A DNA stretch of 64,000 nt, taken from contig KV918794.1 of the NCBI GenBank assembly GCA_002049455.2, forward strand, positions 124,001 through 188,000. The letters run 5' to 3'. Position 1 is the first letter of the stretch, and the number at the start of each line of letters is the position of its first letter. Origin of the DNA: Porphyra umbilicalis. Taxonomy: Eukaryota; Rhodophyta; Bangiophyceae; Bangiales; Bangiaceae. The translations under genes and the position numbers were made by a program. The notes under the pieces are model-generated. The model worked only from the letters and a program-made list of their open reading frames with translations, made no database searches and was not told where the DNA came from. Below, piece by piece: positions 10,409-22,400 of the stretch.

Positions 10409-11676
10409 TATTGCTGATCCCCCAAATTTTGTCCTGGTGGCCAGAGACTGGGACTGAGTGTTAGTTGAAGATGAATATTTTGGTACTATATTTTAGTGCT
10501 TTTTCGCGCACTGTTTCCATTCAAGTTGACCATAGTGAAGGAGTTGCTGTGTATCTCCAATTGTGGACATTTGCTGCCGTGGAGGTGCGACAGTTGCCGC
10601 GGCCGTCGTCCTCGAACGACGGGCGTCACAGCAGCCGTCGTCGTCGTCGCGACCGCCGTCATCACAACACTCGCATGTCCCGCCGGCCACTGACTCGCTC
10701 GTGGACATATGTGGAGGACACAAGGGAGGTGCATTACGCACCAGCGAAGTGAGACACTCACGCGGACAGCTTTTTGAAGTGTCGGGATGTGCGCTCTGCG
10801 GTGCTGTTTGCGGTAGAGCAGTGCCCAGAGGCAGTTCTGGACGAAGTTTCTGATTGTGTCACTAACCTTCATCAACTGCAGGGCGACGATGTCTCCATCT
10901 CGCCATCCTCTGTGTCTCGCATTGTTTCCGCCAACGGTTTGACTTGTAAGGTGATCGAGACTGCTTTTATTACGCGTAACGAGCTTGAACGTGCGCGCTG
11001 GGTCCTGGATCAGTGGGATGTTTCTTTGCGTGCCCGAATTTATGTTGATGAGGCCCACCGTTGCGGCCGTTCTGCCAACCGGAAGAGGGCATGGTATTTG
11101 CGTGGACAGAGAGCTGAATGCTACCTTACGAACTCTCGGGGGGTGAGCACGAGATTTTTCGTTGCAATGAGCCACGACCGGGTGCTAGACTGGAAGATTA
11201 CGCAACCACCGCCCGGACAGTCCTCTGTCGACTTCATGCTTTTCGCCGCGGAGAACTTGCTTCCTGACATGAATGCCTATGATCCAACTTTACCCTGGTC
11301 TCAACAGGCCCAGCGGTGCGTGCTGATCTTGGACAATTCCAGGGTCCACGATCAGGCCGCCCTTGCGCTTACTGAGAGCAAAGGCGTGCTCGTGCGCCTC
11401 TTACCTCCCTACAGCCCCGATTTTAACCCCATCGAGGACATGTTCTCTGTCGGGGATATCTGGCTGCGGCGTCCCGCGACGCCGGAGCAGTCCAACGCTT
11501 GGCCCTTTTACTACATCGCTGTCTTGCTCTCCTCAATAACCCCAGCCATGTGCCGCGGCTTTGTAAAGGCGGCCGTGCGCAACTACGCGCTGTCCATTTG
11601 ATGTCCGGTACGTTCTGCTTCTGTCTTCCACTTTGTCCGGGCGCTGGGGACAACATTGACCACGTGCTTGCAACAC
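10409..11676 (+). mobile_element. Tc1/mariner-type element (left TIR, transposase, possible degenerate right TIR)
   Basis: A TA dinucleotide followed by TTGCTGATCCCCCAAATTTT at 10409-10430 is the same terminal sequence that bounds the MITEs at 38741-39164 and 43766-44210. The transposase gene follows. At 11647-11676 GGACAACATTG followed by diverged bases could be the decayed right end. If so, the element is about 1.27 kb, a normal size for Tc1/mariner. The left end is clear; the right end is weak. Confidence 0.45.
10774..11601 (+). CDS. IS630/Tc1-mariner-type DDE transposase
   Basis: The 275-codon frame shows a complete catalytic core. The first Asp is in IYVDEAHRCGRS (residue 92), the second in CVLILDNSRVHD (187) and the Glu in LPPYSPDFNPIEDMF (221). 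The D-to-E spacing is about 33, as expected for the IS630-Tc1-mariner group. The N-terminal part (residues 40-75) reads like the second helix-turn-helix of the paired-like DNA-binding region (SISPSSVSRIVSANG). The listed start is a TTG. The frame is open only back to 10753, just after a TGA, so the true N-terminus (first HTH) is missing, frameshifted or on an upstream exon in the Arg-rich sequence at 10560-10750. It ends in TGA. The flanking TIR matches MITEs elsewhere in the window, so this enzyme or a relative may have mobilised them. Confidence 0.8.
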   Translation: MKCRDVRSAVLFAVEQCPEAVLDEVSDCVTNLHQLQGDDVSISPSSVSRIVSANGLTCKVIETAFITRNELERARWVLDQWDVSLRARIYVDEAHRCGRSANRKRAWYLRGQRAECYLTNSRGVSTRFFVAMSHDRVLDWKITQPPPGQSSVDFMLFAAENLLPDMNAYDPTLPWSQQAQRCVLILDNSRVHDQAALALTESKGVLVRLLPPYSPDFNPIEDMFSVGDIWLRRPATPEQSNAWPFYYIAVLLSSITPAMCRGFVKAAVRNYALSI

Positions 11677-11756
11677 TGACTGAACAGCATCACGCACACT
11701 GCTTTCCCGCTTCTCCGCGTCCCGTGGCTGAAAATTTATCATTTCATACTGTGCCT

Positions 11757-12715
11757 GACGACAGGAGGGACGAAAACACCAGGAGCCGACATTGGTGCTC
11801 GCCGTCGATCCACAAGCAACAAGATGATGCGTGTGGGCCGGCGGTGTGTGGCCCGCTTGTGGACCAGTGTGGACGTTCCGGCGACAGCGTTGTCGGTGTC
11901 AATCGGACGGGGTGTGGGAAGCTGCGGTGCGGTTGGATGTGACGTGGGGGTGGCACAGGCCAGAGGACGGAACTTACACGGCGCCAATGAGGACCTCGGT
12001 GTGAGGTGCCTCGGTACGGTCTGTGGGCCTACGGTGAGCGCACCGCCACTGTTGGTGAGTAGAGCACGCCACGGGCGTGCACAGAGAGCGCGGGGAGGTC
12101 GTAGCGGATGCGCTCCGGTGACCTTTATGTGCGGTGGTGATGGAAAAGCACACAAAACACTGACACTGACGCATTGCTGTGGCGTTCGCTCTTTTCCGGT
12201 GGCTTCCTCTTTCATACTGCGTTTGTGATGCGCACGCTGAACTCGTCAGGGGTGGAAACGCCAGAAATCGCGGCGCGCGCTCGCCGCCGGTCCAGAAGCA
12301 GCCGGATGATGCGTGTGGGCCGGCGGCGTGTGGCCCGCGTGTCGACCTGTGTGGACGCACCGGGGGCAGCGTCGTCGATGGCAGACGGAGGGGCTGAGGG
12401 AGGCTGTTGTGTTTTTTAGTCGGATTGGGGGGTTGTGCTGGGCGTGTGCCGGGACGTGCGTGTTCGGGTTCGTCAGGGTCGCGTGCAGTCCGTGTCAGTG
12501 CATGGCAGGCCGGCCGGGGGGAGCTTTGACGCTTTTTCTGGGTTGGCGGAGCATCTGGTGTGCACGCAGAGGGGGAGGATGCCATATTGTGCGCGCGTTG
12601 ATGTGTACGGTACGCACGCCAAGCGTAGACACTGACACATTTGTGATGGCGCTCCCTCTTTTCCGGTGGCTTCCTGTGTTCCTTTTGCTTTTATGATGCA
12701 CGCACTGAACCCAAC
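11757..12715 (+). repeat. Tandem duplication, two units of ~470-480 bp
   Basis: Unit A (~11757-12240) and unit B (~12241-12715) share GATGATGCGTGTGGGCCGGC, GTGTGGCCCGC, GACCTGTGTGGACG-like, CACTGACAC and CTCTTTTCCGGTGGCTTCCT in the same order, with equal phase. Identity is patchy (perhaps 65-75%), so the duplication is old. No conserved protein frame is apparent. Confidence 0.55.
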
Positions 12716-14083
12716 AGGCGTTGATTCGCCTCAGGTGCTGCAGCGACGTTTTAAGTTTGTGCCGTGGACCGTCATCTTGCATGCGCCAGTTTTGGTGCGC
12801 ATGCCGGCCGAGATCCGCCAACCTTTGTAGGCGGGGGTTGGCGGCGGATTTGTGGCGCGACATCCGCCGCAACCCTCTCAACGGAACGCGTTTGCCTCCT
12901 TTTGTTGGTCCCTCCATTGAATGCACACCGATGTTCCTTTCCCGTTGTTGCTCTGTTGCCTACTTTTGTTTCCCCTTTCAGCTGTGCCTTTGTGTGCCGA
13001 CTCGGACATTTTTCTCTTTGATTTGTGGTCTACCGGAGGTTTGTGACTTGTCTGGGGCCATTTTTTCACTGTGTGTACCTTTCGTGCTTTGGTTTGCTCT
13101 GTTTTTGTTCTTGGCTGTGTCTCTTGGTTGATGTGGTGGGCACTGAAAGGATTTCTTTGTTCGATACTACGTTCCCTCGTCGGTCCAAGAAGCACAGCAG
13201 ATGTCAAGGGAGGATGCAGGACAGTACTATGGGGGAGATGGGACAGTCAAGAGGGAAGGTTGGTGGACGACTGCTGAGGGATAGGAATGACTCTACGTTC
13301 GAAAAGCAGGCATGTACAACTGAGATGAGATTGCATTGTCGACGGGGTTGGGGAGTGGGGGCCCGGGCGAGTGGATAAGAAAACAGGATGGAGGAGGAAG
13401 CATGCATGCCGAGCAAGTTGGGAACGGATGCAAAAACCAGTGGAGGGACGCCATGCACTGGGTCTGTCCACCTGCTCTGACGTCGGTGCCTTGTAAAATC
13501 AAAGAACTCGGAGACTAGGGGCCAGACAGACAACGAAAACCCAGACAGAAGGTCTACAAGAGGACTGGAAAGCGTCTGGGAAAGGCGCCAGTCACGGCCG
13601 GGAGCAACTCCGGCGACAGCAGAGGCGACTGGACGACGTAAACTTGAGGCCGACAGAAAAGACCCGAAGGAGCACACGACCTGGAAGTTCTCCAATGTAT
13701 CCTGCCGAACGCTACTACGCAAGATAGAGGGAGCGGGGGGGGGGGGTGGGGGGGAACCAGTCAGGTCGAAAGCCAAGCAAATGTCGCCGGGAAGGGATGG
13801 AGGCGCGGGCAGGGGGGTGCTCGACCCGGCTTGAAAGCAAACCCAGCCAAGTCGATGTGCCCACACGGTGCATTCAGTCGGGGGGAGGGCGGGATCGACG
13901 CCCCACAGGCACATTAGGCAGGGTACGCCAAGTTGAGACCGCACCGCACTCGGCTGGCGGGTCGGCAGAGAGCCGACGCGTTGACGTGTGCCAATCGATT
14001 GCCTTCAATTTTGACGAGTTCCAATCAGATTTGCTCATGAGCTGCTAGATCGATTGCAACCACCTGAACAGTAAACTTCGTTG
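12716..14083. other. Non-coding, strand-asymmetric DNA
   Basis: 12.9-13.15 kb is T-rich and pyrimidine-biased on the plus strand. 13.2-13.95 kb is strongly purine-rich, with a G run near 13735-13752. Apparent minus-strand Pro/Ser-rich frames are composition artefacts. No gene recognised. Confidence 0.45.
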
Positions 14084-14132
14084 CAAGGCTGATCCGGCTA
14101 TTCTCAGATGAAGAATATCCGGATCAGCCTTG
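14084..14132. repeat. Perfect 14-bp-arm hairpin
   Basis: CAAGGCTGATCCGG at 14084-14097 is mirrored by CCGGATCAGCCTTG at 14119-14132, with a weaker ATTC/GAAT stem inside the loop. TTCTCAGATGAAGAAT in the loop is repeated directly at 14141-14156. It could be the remnant of a small palindromic element. Confidence 0.6.
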
Positions 14133-15496
14133 GATCGAAATTCTCAGATGAAGAATTAGCTGGATAATATATGCGTGTGCGACGTTGAAAAAGATGCTCC
14201 AGGTGCACTTCGTGGCGGGTGGTCGGGCTGATCCGGCCACCGTAGAGGCAGTGCCGACCGATCTACGATCGCCAGACTTGGGTGCGCTGGGCCCGCAGGA
14301 TGTGCTGCTTCCAGGCACCCACTATGCGTGATGAAGGGCCGTGTGGGAAAGGTCAGGATGACACAGCCGTTGGGAACGGGATAGACGGTGGGTGTGGGGG
14401 TGGAGGGGGGCGGGTGGGGGTCCCTGAGGGGCGCGTGATGAGGCAAGGTGGTACTGGTCACAAGACAATCACCTGCGCCACAAAAACGGATGATAAGCCA
14501 ATAAGAGGTGGTGGAAGGGATCCTAGTTCAAGCAAGTCCCTCGTGTAAGATGTGCCTGGCCACGAAGGCCCCCTGCCAGACGTGCTGCCGGCCCCTCACC
14601 TGTGGTACGCTCGGAGAAGCGGTTTCTGTTCAGAGGTTGTTCAGCTCTCGTGGCACGAGCCAAAGGAAGGCGTTTGTCAAAGGTGCAGCGCTTGCGTTCA
14701 TCGCCACCACACAGACTGGACAATACCTAGGTGGCCTTCCTCGTCGCCGATGAGGCGTTCTCGCAGTACCAATAATTGCGCGTCAAAAGATCTCGGCCTG
14801 CCACAGGCTGACCGAGATGAGCTATACTCAGGTGCCTCCTGATCGGTGAGGGCCCTCACAGTGACCGCAAGTGAGGATCTCGGTGTCTGCGCGGGGCCGA
14901 CTACATTTCAGTGCTTGGCGGTGCGTGGCATGGGCGCGGTTTGACGGTTGCGGGCCACAGGATCTGTGTCCTCGTTGCGAGGTGTGACCAACCAGTCACA
15001 CCATCGACGATCAAAAAGGGCCACATTCGTTCTAGATAGTCGAGCCCCCCAGAATCCACCGATCAGCGAGTGCAGTTGATCTGTGACCAGTCCGCTGTTG
15101 CAGGCATTGAATCGTCCCAGGAGCTACAATTGTCCCTGATGCCGACCGACTTGTAGACTGCTTTTTGGGACGCTACAGCATGCAGTTTCCCTCCGCGGCG
15201 TCGTACATTGATGAGGGCTCTCCTTGCATCCCACGTTCCCTCGTGGCCAGCACTGAGCCATCTGGGCCAGCAGCAATTTCAGATCAGGAGTACAAATTTA
15301 GGACCGCAGCACGCCCGCAGCACGCGCAGCACGCGCAGCACGCCCAGTACACCCCCAGTAGAGTGTTACATTTTCGCGACTATCATGCAGCCAATGACTT
15401 CTCATGATTCAATGTCAAGAACACTGCCCAAACCCTGTCAGAGTGCAGGTTCAATGAATGTGACCACGTGCCCATTGGCTGCGTCAGGCGGCGCAG
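14133..15496. other. Non-coding stretch with a short CAGCACGC tandem repeat
   Basis: No gene recognised. A 9-base repeat (GCAGCACGC variants, about five units) lies at 15307-15350. Confidence 0.45.
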
Positions 15497-15945
15497 CTAG
15501 CCCAGAACCGTCGTCAAAAGCACGTCTGTTTTTGCCTGTTTTGAGCCGCTTGGTGGCCCGTGTTCCTGTTTGAAGAAACAGAATTCCTGTGCAAAAAACA
15601 GATCGACCCCCCTTGACAGGCTCTCAGAGGCCATCCCATGCGAGGTCCTTGCAAATTTGTGTTTGCAAGAACAGGAATCGTTCCTCACTCCACACATAGC
15701 GCCTGCTAGCAGGGCCATAGATGCCTCTTCTTCTCTCTCTATTTCTGGAAGGGTGAAGTGCATACGACTTATTCTTTGTCTCTCTTTTTACGAGTGGAGA
15801 GGCATCGATCCCGGCGAACAGATGATTTTGGCGCCCTTTCTCGGAAAACCCAGCCTTGACAGAGCCGCAGGGCGGTTTGCAGATTCTCTGTGCGCCCCAA
15901 AACACGCAAAAGCAGACGTGCTTTTGACGACGGTTTTGGGCCCGC
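15497..15945. mobile_element. TIR-bounded non-autonomous element, ~450 bp
   Basis: AACCGTCGTCAAAAGCACGT at 15506-15525 continues into CTG. The full 23 bases are mirrored exactly at 15913-15935. The similarity continues outward and inward (TTTTGC-TGTTTTG) to about 45 bases per arm. The interior has no coding frame. The target-site duplication is not clear. Confidence 0.6.
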
Positions 15946-18900
15946 TTCACGGCCTAGTTTCACAGTATTTGAGCGGGGTCTCCACTGTCCAGAAGACAGG
16001 GACTTCGCACTTGCGCCAGCTGGTGCCCCAGAAAAAAAAGCAGTGGCCAAGATCCAGTCACTGCTGTAGCCTTCATCGATGGTGATTGCTCAACAAGTTG
16101 TCAGTGACATGTCTCGATTTCAATGAACGAAGGCGATCTACTGGTCACGGGGCTCACGTGTTCGGAGGGCCAATGGACGGCCCAAAAGGACAGAAAAGAA
16201 TTGCACGAACTCATCACACGTCATGCATGTTCGGCGACCGATTCAGCCTCTGCGAGCAAACACAGGGGCCGGTTAGGGGGGATGCTCCTGACGGCACCGC
16301 TGTGGCCGGTGGTTTAAAAAGTCTTGTCGTGATTAGGCTGTCAGTGCATGTTCTGGCATCGTCTCACAAAGACCACTTCGAATGTCAGCAGGTACTTGCC
16401 ACTGGGTCACTCAGAGTGCGGTTTTCCAGCTGCTGTCAGCGTTTATCTGCTCAAGGGCCCCGCGGATCTGGTCGGGATGACCGACATGGCACACATCACC
16501 CGGTGATACATATCGTGGGTCTCCCTCAGGACGGGTCATTTCTCTCAGTGGTCGGATGTGCATGTTTGTTTACGCAAACGTGCATGCGCCATTCTTCCGC
16601 AAAGCACCGTACCTTGGGGATTTCTCTTGCCCGAGGGCGCACGAGAATGCAGCATTCGACTGTTTGTGTACGGCGGAGTCGCCAGAGTGCATCTCTGTGG
16701 TCAGGTCCTGGTCAGATCCTGCGAAAGGCGTGGGGAAGCCAGCAACCTAGACAGTTTGACCAAGTGCGCAAGGGTGTTATGTGACGGGATATGCTGCGTT
16801 ACTCGGAACGGACGGAGCGGGTCCGACACTGATAGTCCGGCGTCCCCCGCGCCCACCCAACGGCTTAAAGATGTGTCAGCGACCTATTCCGCGCGGGTGG
16901 GGTGCCCAAACGTGCTCGTCAGGGGGAGGGGGGGGGAGACGGCCCCCACCCGCGTACCCTATCTCAAATTCACCCGCCAGGGAGCCGCCTTCCGCCTTCC
17001 CAATGGTCCAATGGTCACCCGCTCTCCTGTACCGCTGTACCCTCAAATGTACCGAAACCAATCCGGTCGACGGAGCGCCCGACGGACGGCCGCACGCGCG
17101 CGCCGGCTTTGGGCTGGATGCGTCGATCCTGGCTGGTCGTGCCGCAGCCGCCCAATAGTTTTCGGCGGCGCGGCGTGGGGGGGTGAGTGGCCCCGGCAGC
17201 GTACTTCAGGGCACCCGATACCACCCGCCGCCATCCCGATCCAACCGGCCGTGCGTCCGCCGACGCCGAGTCAGCGAGCGACAGAGCAAGTGCCGCCCGT
17301 AGGCGCGCGGAGCATGAGCGCGCCCGCGCGCTCGGGGGAGGCCCCTCCCACCTCTCCCGCCACCCCCGCCGTTCCACCCGCGCCTCTTTCGCGGATCCCT
17401 TCCCGCCACCCGCCACTGGAAGCGATGGCGCTCCTGGCGTGCTCTCCGCTTACTCTCCACCGCTGCCCACCACCACAGCTGTCGCTGGTGTGCGGGCCAG
17501 CGGCCTGTGCAACGGCACGTCGCTCGCACCCCCCCCCCCCCCCCCCTCTTTCCGCCTGACTGTGGTGCCTGCCTGTCAGTGGACACACACACACCGGGCT
17601 GTGCTGCGTGCTCTCCCTTTTTTCTTTTTGAGTGGGTTGCGCTCGTTCTTTTGTGCCCCCAGCCGTCGTCGGTCGTCGGGCGCCGCCTCTTGCCGCCCAC
17701 CACCACCCACGTCTGGCCGCGTGGAGCCCCTTCCCGCTTCCTCTTCCCGCCAACGCTGCCCACGTGCTCCGCCCTCTGCCCCACACCCTTCGTCCTCTCT
17801 CGCCGCGTGCGGCGTTGGCGGTGAACCTGCAGCCGAGGCCAAGGGTGTGCGTCAGCGGGGTGCGCGTGTAAGGTGGCGAGGGTAGTGGTGGGGGGTTCTG
17901 GGTGGCGGACCAACTTGAACACGCACTTGCGCCACCCCCCTGGTGGCGGCGGCCGCCCCGTGGTGTCACCATCCCCCCCCCCTCCCTCTACCGACCACGT
18001 TGGCCTGTCCACCGCGTGAGTGCACCCAGACCCCACGCGGTGGTGGTACCCCGGCCGATTGTCAACCCGTCGGCTCGCCGACCTTTTGTAGGTGCCGTGG
18101 CTTTGGTCGTGCCGACCGGTTACTGTGCGGTATCGACGTCCATCCGTTTTTCCAGATACTCGATTGACCTGTTTCTTTTTGTTTGTATGTACACACGACC
18201 ATTCACGCCCATATTGCTTCCCCTCTCTGTCGCCTCGCAAGTGTTCGTTTGTCGCACTTGAATGAGTGCGGCTCCAAGCAGTGTTCGCCCGCTCTCACAT
18301 GTATCCAGACACTGACGTCGTCGCATCTTTTTCGCAATTACCTCTTCGTGTGTCTGCTGCCACGTGGTGTTTTTTCACGTCGCCTCCTACACCGCTTGTC
18401 TGCTCTCCTGTGCGCCTTTCTCTAAATTGTCCCTCCCTCCACCCCATCTGTTTTTTTTTTCTCTTCTTTCTATGCTGGGTTCATTCTCCACATGCAAGTG
18501 CGCCCCGATTCATCACCGTGTGTCTCACTCGACGCACGCAGCGTCGGTGGTGCATGCGCAGCTGCGGCGGGGGGACTCGTGTGGTGGCCGCTTCTCGGTG
18601 CCGCCGCCCAATCCGCGCGCCACTGCTACTTGTCCCCCTTCACAAACCCCTTCCTTGGCTCCTCCACCCCGCTCCCGTGACCACGCCTCCGGCGACTGGG
18701 AGCAGTGCCGGGAGCAGTGGCGTCGGCGGTGCCAACTCGCCAGGTGCGGTAGCGCCGCTGGTTCGACGTTCCCAGTAGGACGCTTTTCCTCCTTCTTTGT
18801 TTCGGTACGTACGCGCGTTTGATGAAGGTCTGTTTGTTTCTTCGTGATGTGGCTGTGTATTGTGTATCTGTGTGTCGTAGAAGAATGTGGGACCGAAAAC

Positions 18901-19446
18901 GCCGCCAAGCAACGGCTTCTGCCAATGTCGGGGTACTGACGTTACCGTGTCTTGTTGCGTCAATCCGTACGCGCTTGTCTTGTGCATCAATTTCGTGCTG
19001 TCGTTTGCAACACGAGAGCACAATCCTCTTTTTGCACCTTGTGGCTCCGTTATCCATTGCTCCACCCTCTTTTTCTGCCTCCTTTTTTTCTGTTTGGCAT
19101 TGCTCTGCCGTCTAACGTCCACCTCCCCCCCCTGCTGATTGAATTTCATTCCCCGTTCTGCAGGCATAACAGCTGGTCGTCGGCGGGCGCAATGCCGCCA
19201 AGCGGCCACCCGCGCCGCAGCCAGCGGGCGGCAAGCGCTGCCGCCGTTCGCCGGCCTCCACCGGCAATCCCGAGAAGTGTGTCGCCTCTCACACAGACTA
19301 GTGCGCGAGCAACCGACAGTAACCGTGTTCGTCGCCGCCGTGCGGCCAATGCGTCGTCTGTGGCCGCGTCGGCACGCACGGCAGAAAATACCTGAGATGC
19401 TCCCCGGGCCGATGGTCGCAGTAGGGCCCACCCCGTCGCCGGGGCG
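15946..19446. other. Long stretch without a recognised gene; C-rich from 16.9 kb
   Basis: Moderate-GC DNA to 16.8 kb, then strongly C-biased plus-strand sequence with a long C run at 17530-17548 and T-rich patches near 18.2-18.5 and 19.05-19.1 kb. Many frames are open on both strands because of base composition, none with a domain-like pattern. The last part may hold the 5' end of the Crypton-type element at 19.4 kb. Confidence 0.45.
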
Positions 19447-22400
19447 GTGGCTTGTCGGCCGCCTGGAGGGGTTGAAGCACGCAGGGGGCGCGCGGCTGCC
19501 AGCGGCGACCGCCGCGCGCCCCCGGCGGTCGGTGCTGGCAGCGCCAGCTTGCGCCAGACGCCTTCTACCGCAAGAACGACGTCGCCCCGCCCGCTTTCCG
19601 TCGCTGGCGTGGTTGAATGTCCATTCTCTCCGCTGCCACCCCAAGGGGCTTGCACACACGTCGCGGGGTACGCCCCGCAGCCGGTAGAGGCTGTCCACGC
19701 CACGTCCCCGCCACGTGCCTGCCCGACTCTGTCGGTGCCCGAGCTGGGTGGTGGCGTGTCCTCGACCCCGCCGCCCCGCTCTCTCGTGGTTGCTCTTGTG
19801 GTGCACCCGCACCGGGGCATGCGGGGGGAGGTGACGGCCGTGCTTTCGGCCGGGTACGAGGAGTTTTTTGACAACGAGGACACGCTGACGCCGCGCACCC
19901 TGGTGGGACGATTGTTTTTGAGCTCAGCAGCAGATGGGAACCGGATTATTTGCCTAGGTTGTCTGCCCGGGTGCGGCGACGCGACGAAGTCCACTGCCGG
20001 CGTGGCGACGCCACGGATCGTGCCACTGCCTACGGGGGCGCCGCCGCGTCGGAAGCCCGCGGAGCTGTCCAAGGACCGGGACGCCTACCTGCACGTAGTC
20101 ACCCTCGCCCAGTACGCTCAGATGTGTTCTCTGTCAGCAAGCAACGTCAAGGCCTTGGTGATGCAGGCCGTGCACCTTGCCGAGACGGGCGAGCACGCTG
20201 TTGTCATCAGCACGGCCATCAAGGTGATCAACACGTGGGCGTTGCACACAGTGAGCGGGACTACCAGTGGCGTGAAGCAGACGATGCTCGATTACGTCGC
20301 CTCGATCGAGGACTTCTGCCACTGGGCCGCCGCGACCCCTACCTGCCAACCTGACGGCGTCATCGTGCCGATCAACCGCCACGTCGCCGTCGCCTTCTTC
20401 GAGGTTGAGAAGGAACGGGAGCGGAGCACGACGCGTCGGCCGCCCAAGCGCCGCCGGCCGCCCCCACCGCCACCACCTCGTGACTCAGGGGCCACCTCAA
20501 GCGCGAGCGCGGGCACGACCAGCGGGGCAAGCAGCGGAGGAGGGGGTGGCAGCAGAGGTGTTTTACAGAACAGGGCAACCGGGCACGTGCGGCCGAGTGC
20601 CTTGCCGAGCTCGGCACGGCCCGGCGCCGCGCCAAGCACGGTGCATCCCAACTTTGTGGGGGGTGGTGCACCGCTGGTCGCTGCATCCACGAGCGCTTAC
20701 CTCCCTCCGCTCGTGGTACCCCCGCCGCCGAAGGAGCAGCGTGGTCAGGGGGCAGCAGCTACCGGGCAAGTCGGAGGAGCCGTCAACGTCGACCGAGGCT
20801 TGGTGGGCCGAGGGGACGGGGGGGCGCACGGAAGAACGGTGGTTGCAGTGCGCGGGCGTGGAGCTGCGTTCAGTGCCACGCCCGTAGACGGGCTAGGTGT
20901 CACAGCCCACCCACGTGTCGGTAATCGTCGAGCACGTGCAGGTGGGCGAGGGGGGGCGGCGGCAATCGGCTCGCCTGTCAGCGGCGACGCAGAGAGCGGC
21001 TCGGGCGGCAACACGACTACCGTGACCACGACACATTCGCTCAAGGTGGAACACTTAACGCTCAAGATGCACATCAACGCACTGTCCAAGGTGGCTTCGG
21101 TCATCAACGGGCTGTGGTCGCAGTGCTCGTGCGGATCGTGCAGCAGCTTCGGCGCCGACGCCTTTTTGACGGTCGGTGGGTGCCCCGCCGCCAAAGCCGT
21201 GGTCGAACAGTGCAAGAGGGAGCGGTACCTAAAGGCAACGGCGTTGGGTGTGGGCAAAGCCACGGGCACCCGGGACCCCGCGCTTCCCGATGACGTGCGG
21301 CTGCCAATGGTCAAGGAAACGCTCCTGGGGCCGACGTCGGCGGCCGACTTTCACTCAGGGCTGATCACGGCGGCGCTCTTTGTTCTCTCGTTTTCTTTGG
21401 AGGCGCGCGGCGCAACCACGCGGGGGCTGAGGTTGAGCGACATGGTGATGCGCAACTTCCCTTCCATGTTTACCAAGGCCGTCGACGTGCTCTGCACGGA
21501 CGTGTACGCGACAAAGACGAAGGAGAACCAGGTGCTGTGCCTCGGCTCCCTCCCGCACGTAAACCCGTGGCTCTGCCCCTTTGGGGCGGTGGCTGATGCC
21601 CTCGTGGCCGCCTGCCACCGGCCATCTGACGACCCGCACGTGCCCCCCGTTGACTTTGCGCCCGATTTTGAACCATCCGACGAGACGCTCAAGGCGGTAG
21701 GGGTGGAGCCACGTTTCTACCGCGCCAATGGTGGCAGCGCCATGGGATTTCGCAAGTGGTACCACTGGGTCCTCCTACGGTCGCCGCGCGGCGACCCCTA
21801 CACAGGCATCACCTACGAGAATCACTTGGCGCGGTTGAAAAGGGCTGCCAGCGGCTCCGGCGTCCCGGAGAAGGCCTCCTTGACTCACACCGCGCGCCAA
21901 GGCGCCGCTCAGAAGGCCAAGGAGGCCGGGGCATCGGAGGCGGACAACAACAAATACGGGTAGTGGGGACCCGCCCCGGGCGACGGCGCGTACAACGCAG
22001 TCATCCCCGACCCAGTCGTCGTGCTCCTGCTCTCGGGGCGGAGCAAGCAGAATGTGGCGCGGGTCACCCCCCGCCTCACGATTGAGGTGCCGACGTTGCT
22101 TCAACAGACACTGTCCCATTTCTTGGAGGAGGCGGAGAAGGCGTCCACGGAGCGTGTCAAGGGCGGCGCCAAGTTCCGGGACGTCGCGCTGGAAAATTTT
22201 TTCAAGTTTGTGCGGGTGATGCGGTCTGTCTTTTTTCCGTCGTGGGCCGCGCGCTTGTGCGCCAACCCCGCTCCCGACGGCGCATACGTCACGCTTCACC
22301 CGTTGTTGCGCAACCCTGAGTTTGAGCGCTTTCGCACGGCTGCGGGCTTTGCGACGCAGAGCGGCGAGGAGGCGGCGGGCGAGGCGGCCGCTGCGGTGTT

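Noticed and set aside
13204-13944. 246-codon minus-strand frame
   Set aside because: Ser/Pro/Leu-rich product of a purine-rich strand; no motif and no plausible start context.
15307-15350. Short CAGCACGC repeats considered as a CRISPR-like array
   Set aside because: Units are 9 bases, contiguous and without spacers; simple tandem repeat in a eukaryotic context.
17206-18240. Long minus-strand Arg/Gly-rich frames at 17.2-18.2 kb
   Set aside because: Overlapping frames on both strands are equally open, no domain pattern, and homopolymers run through them; composition effect.
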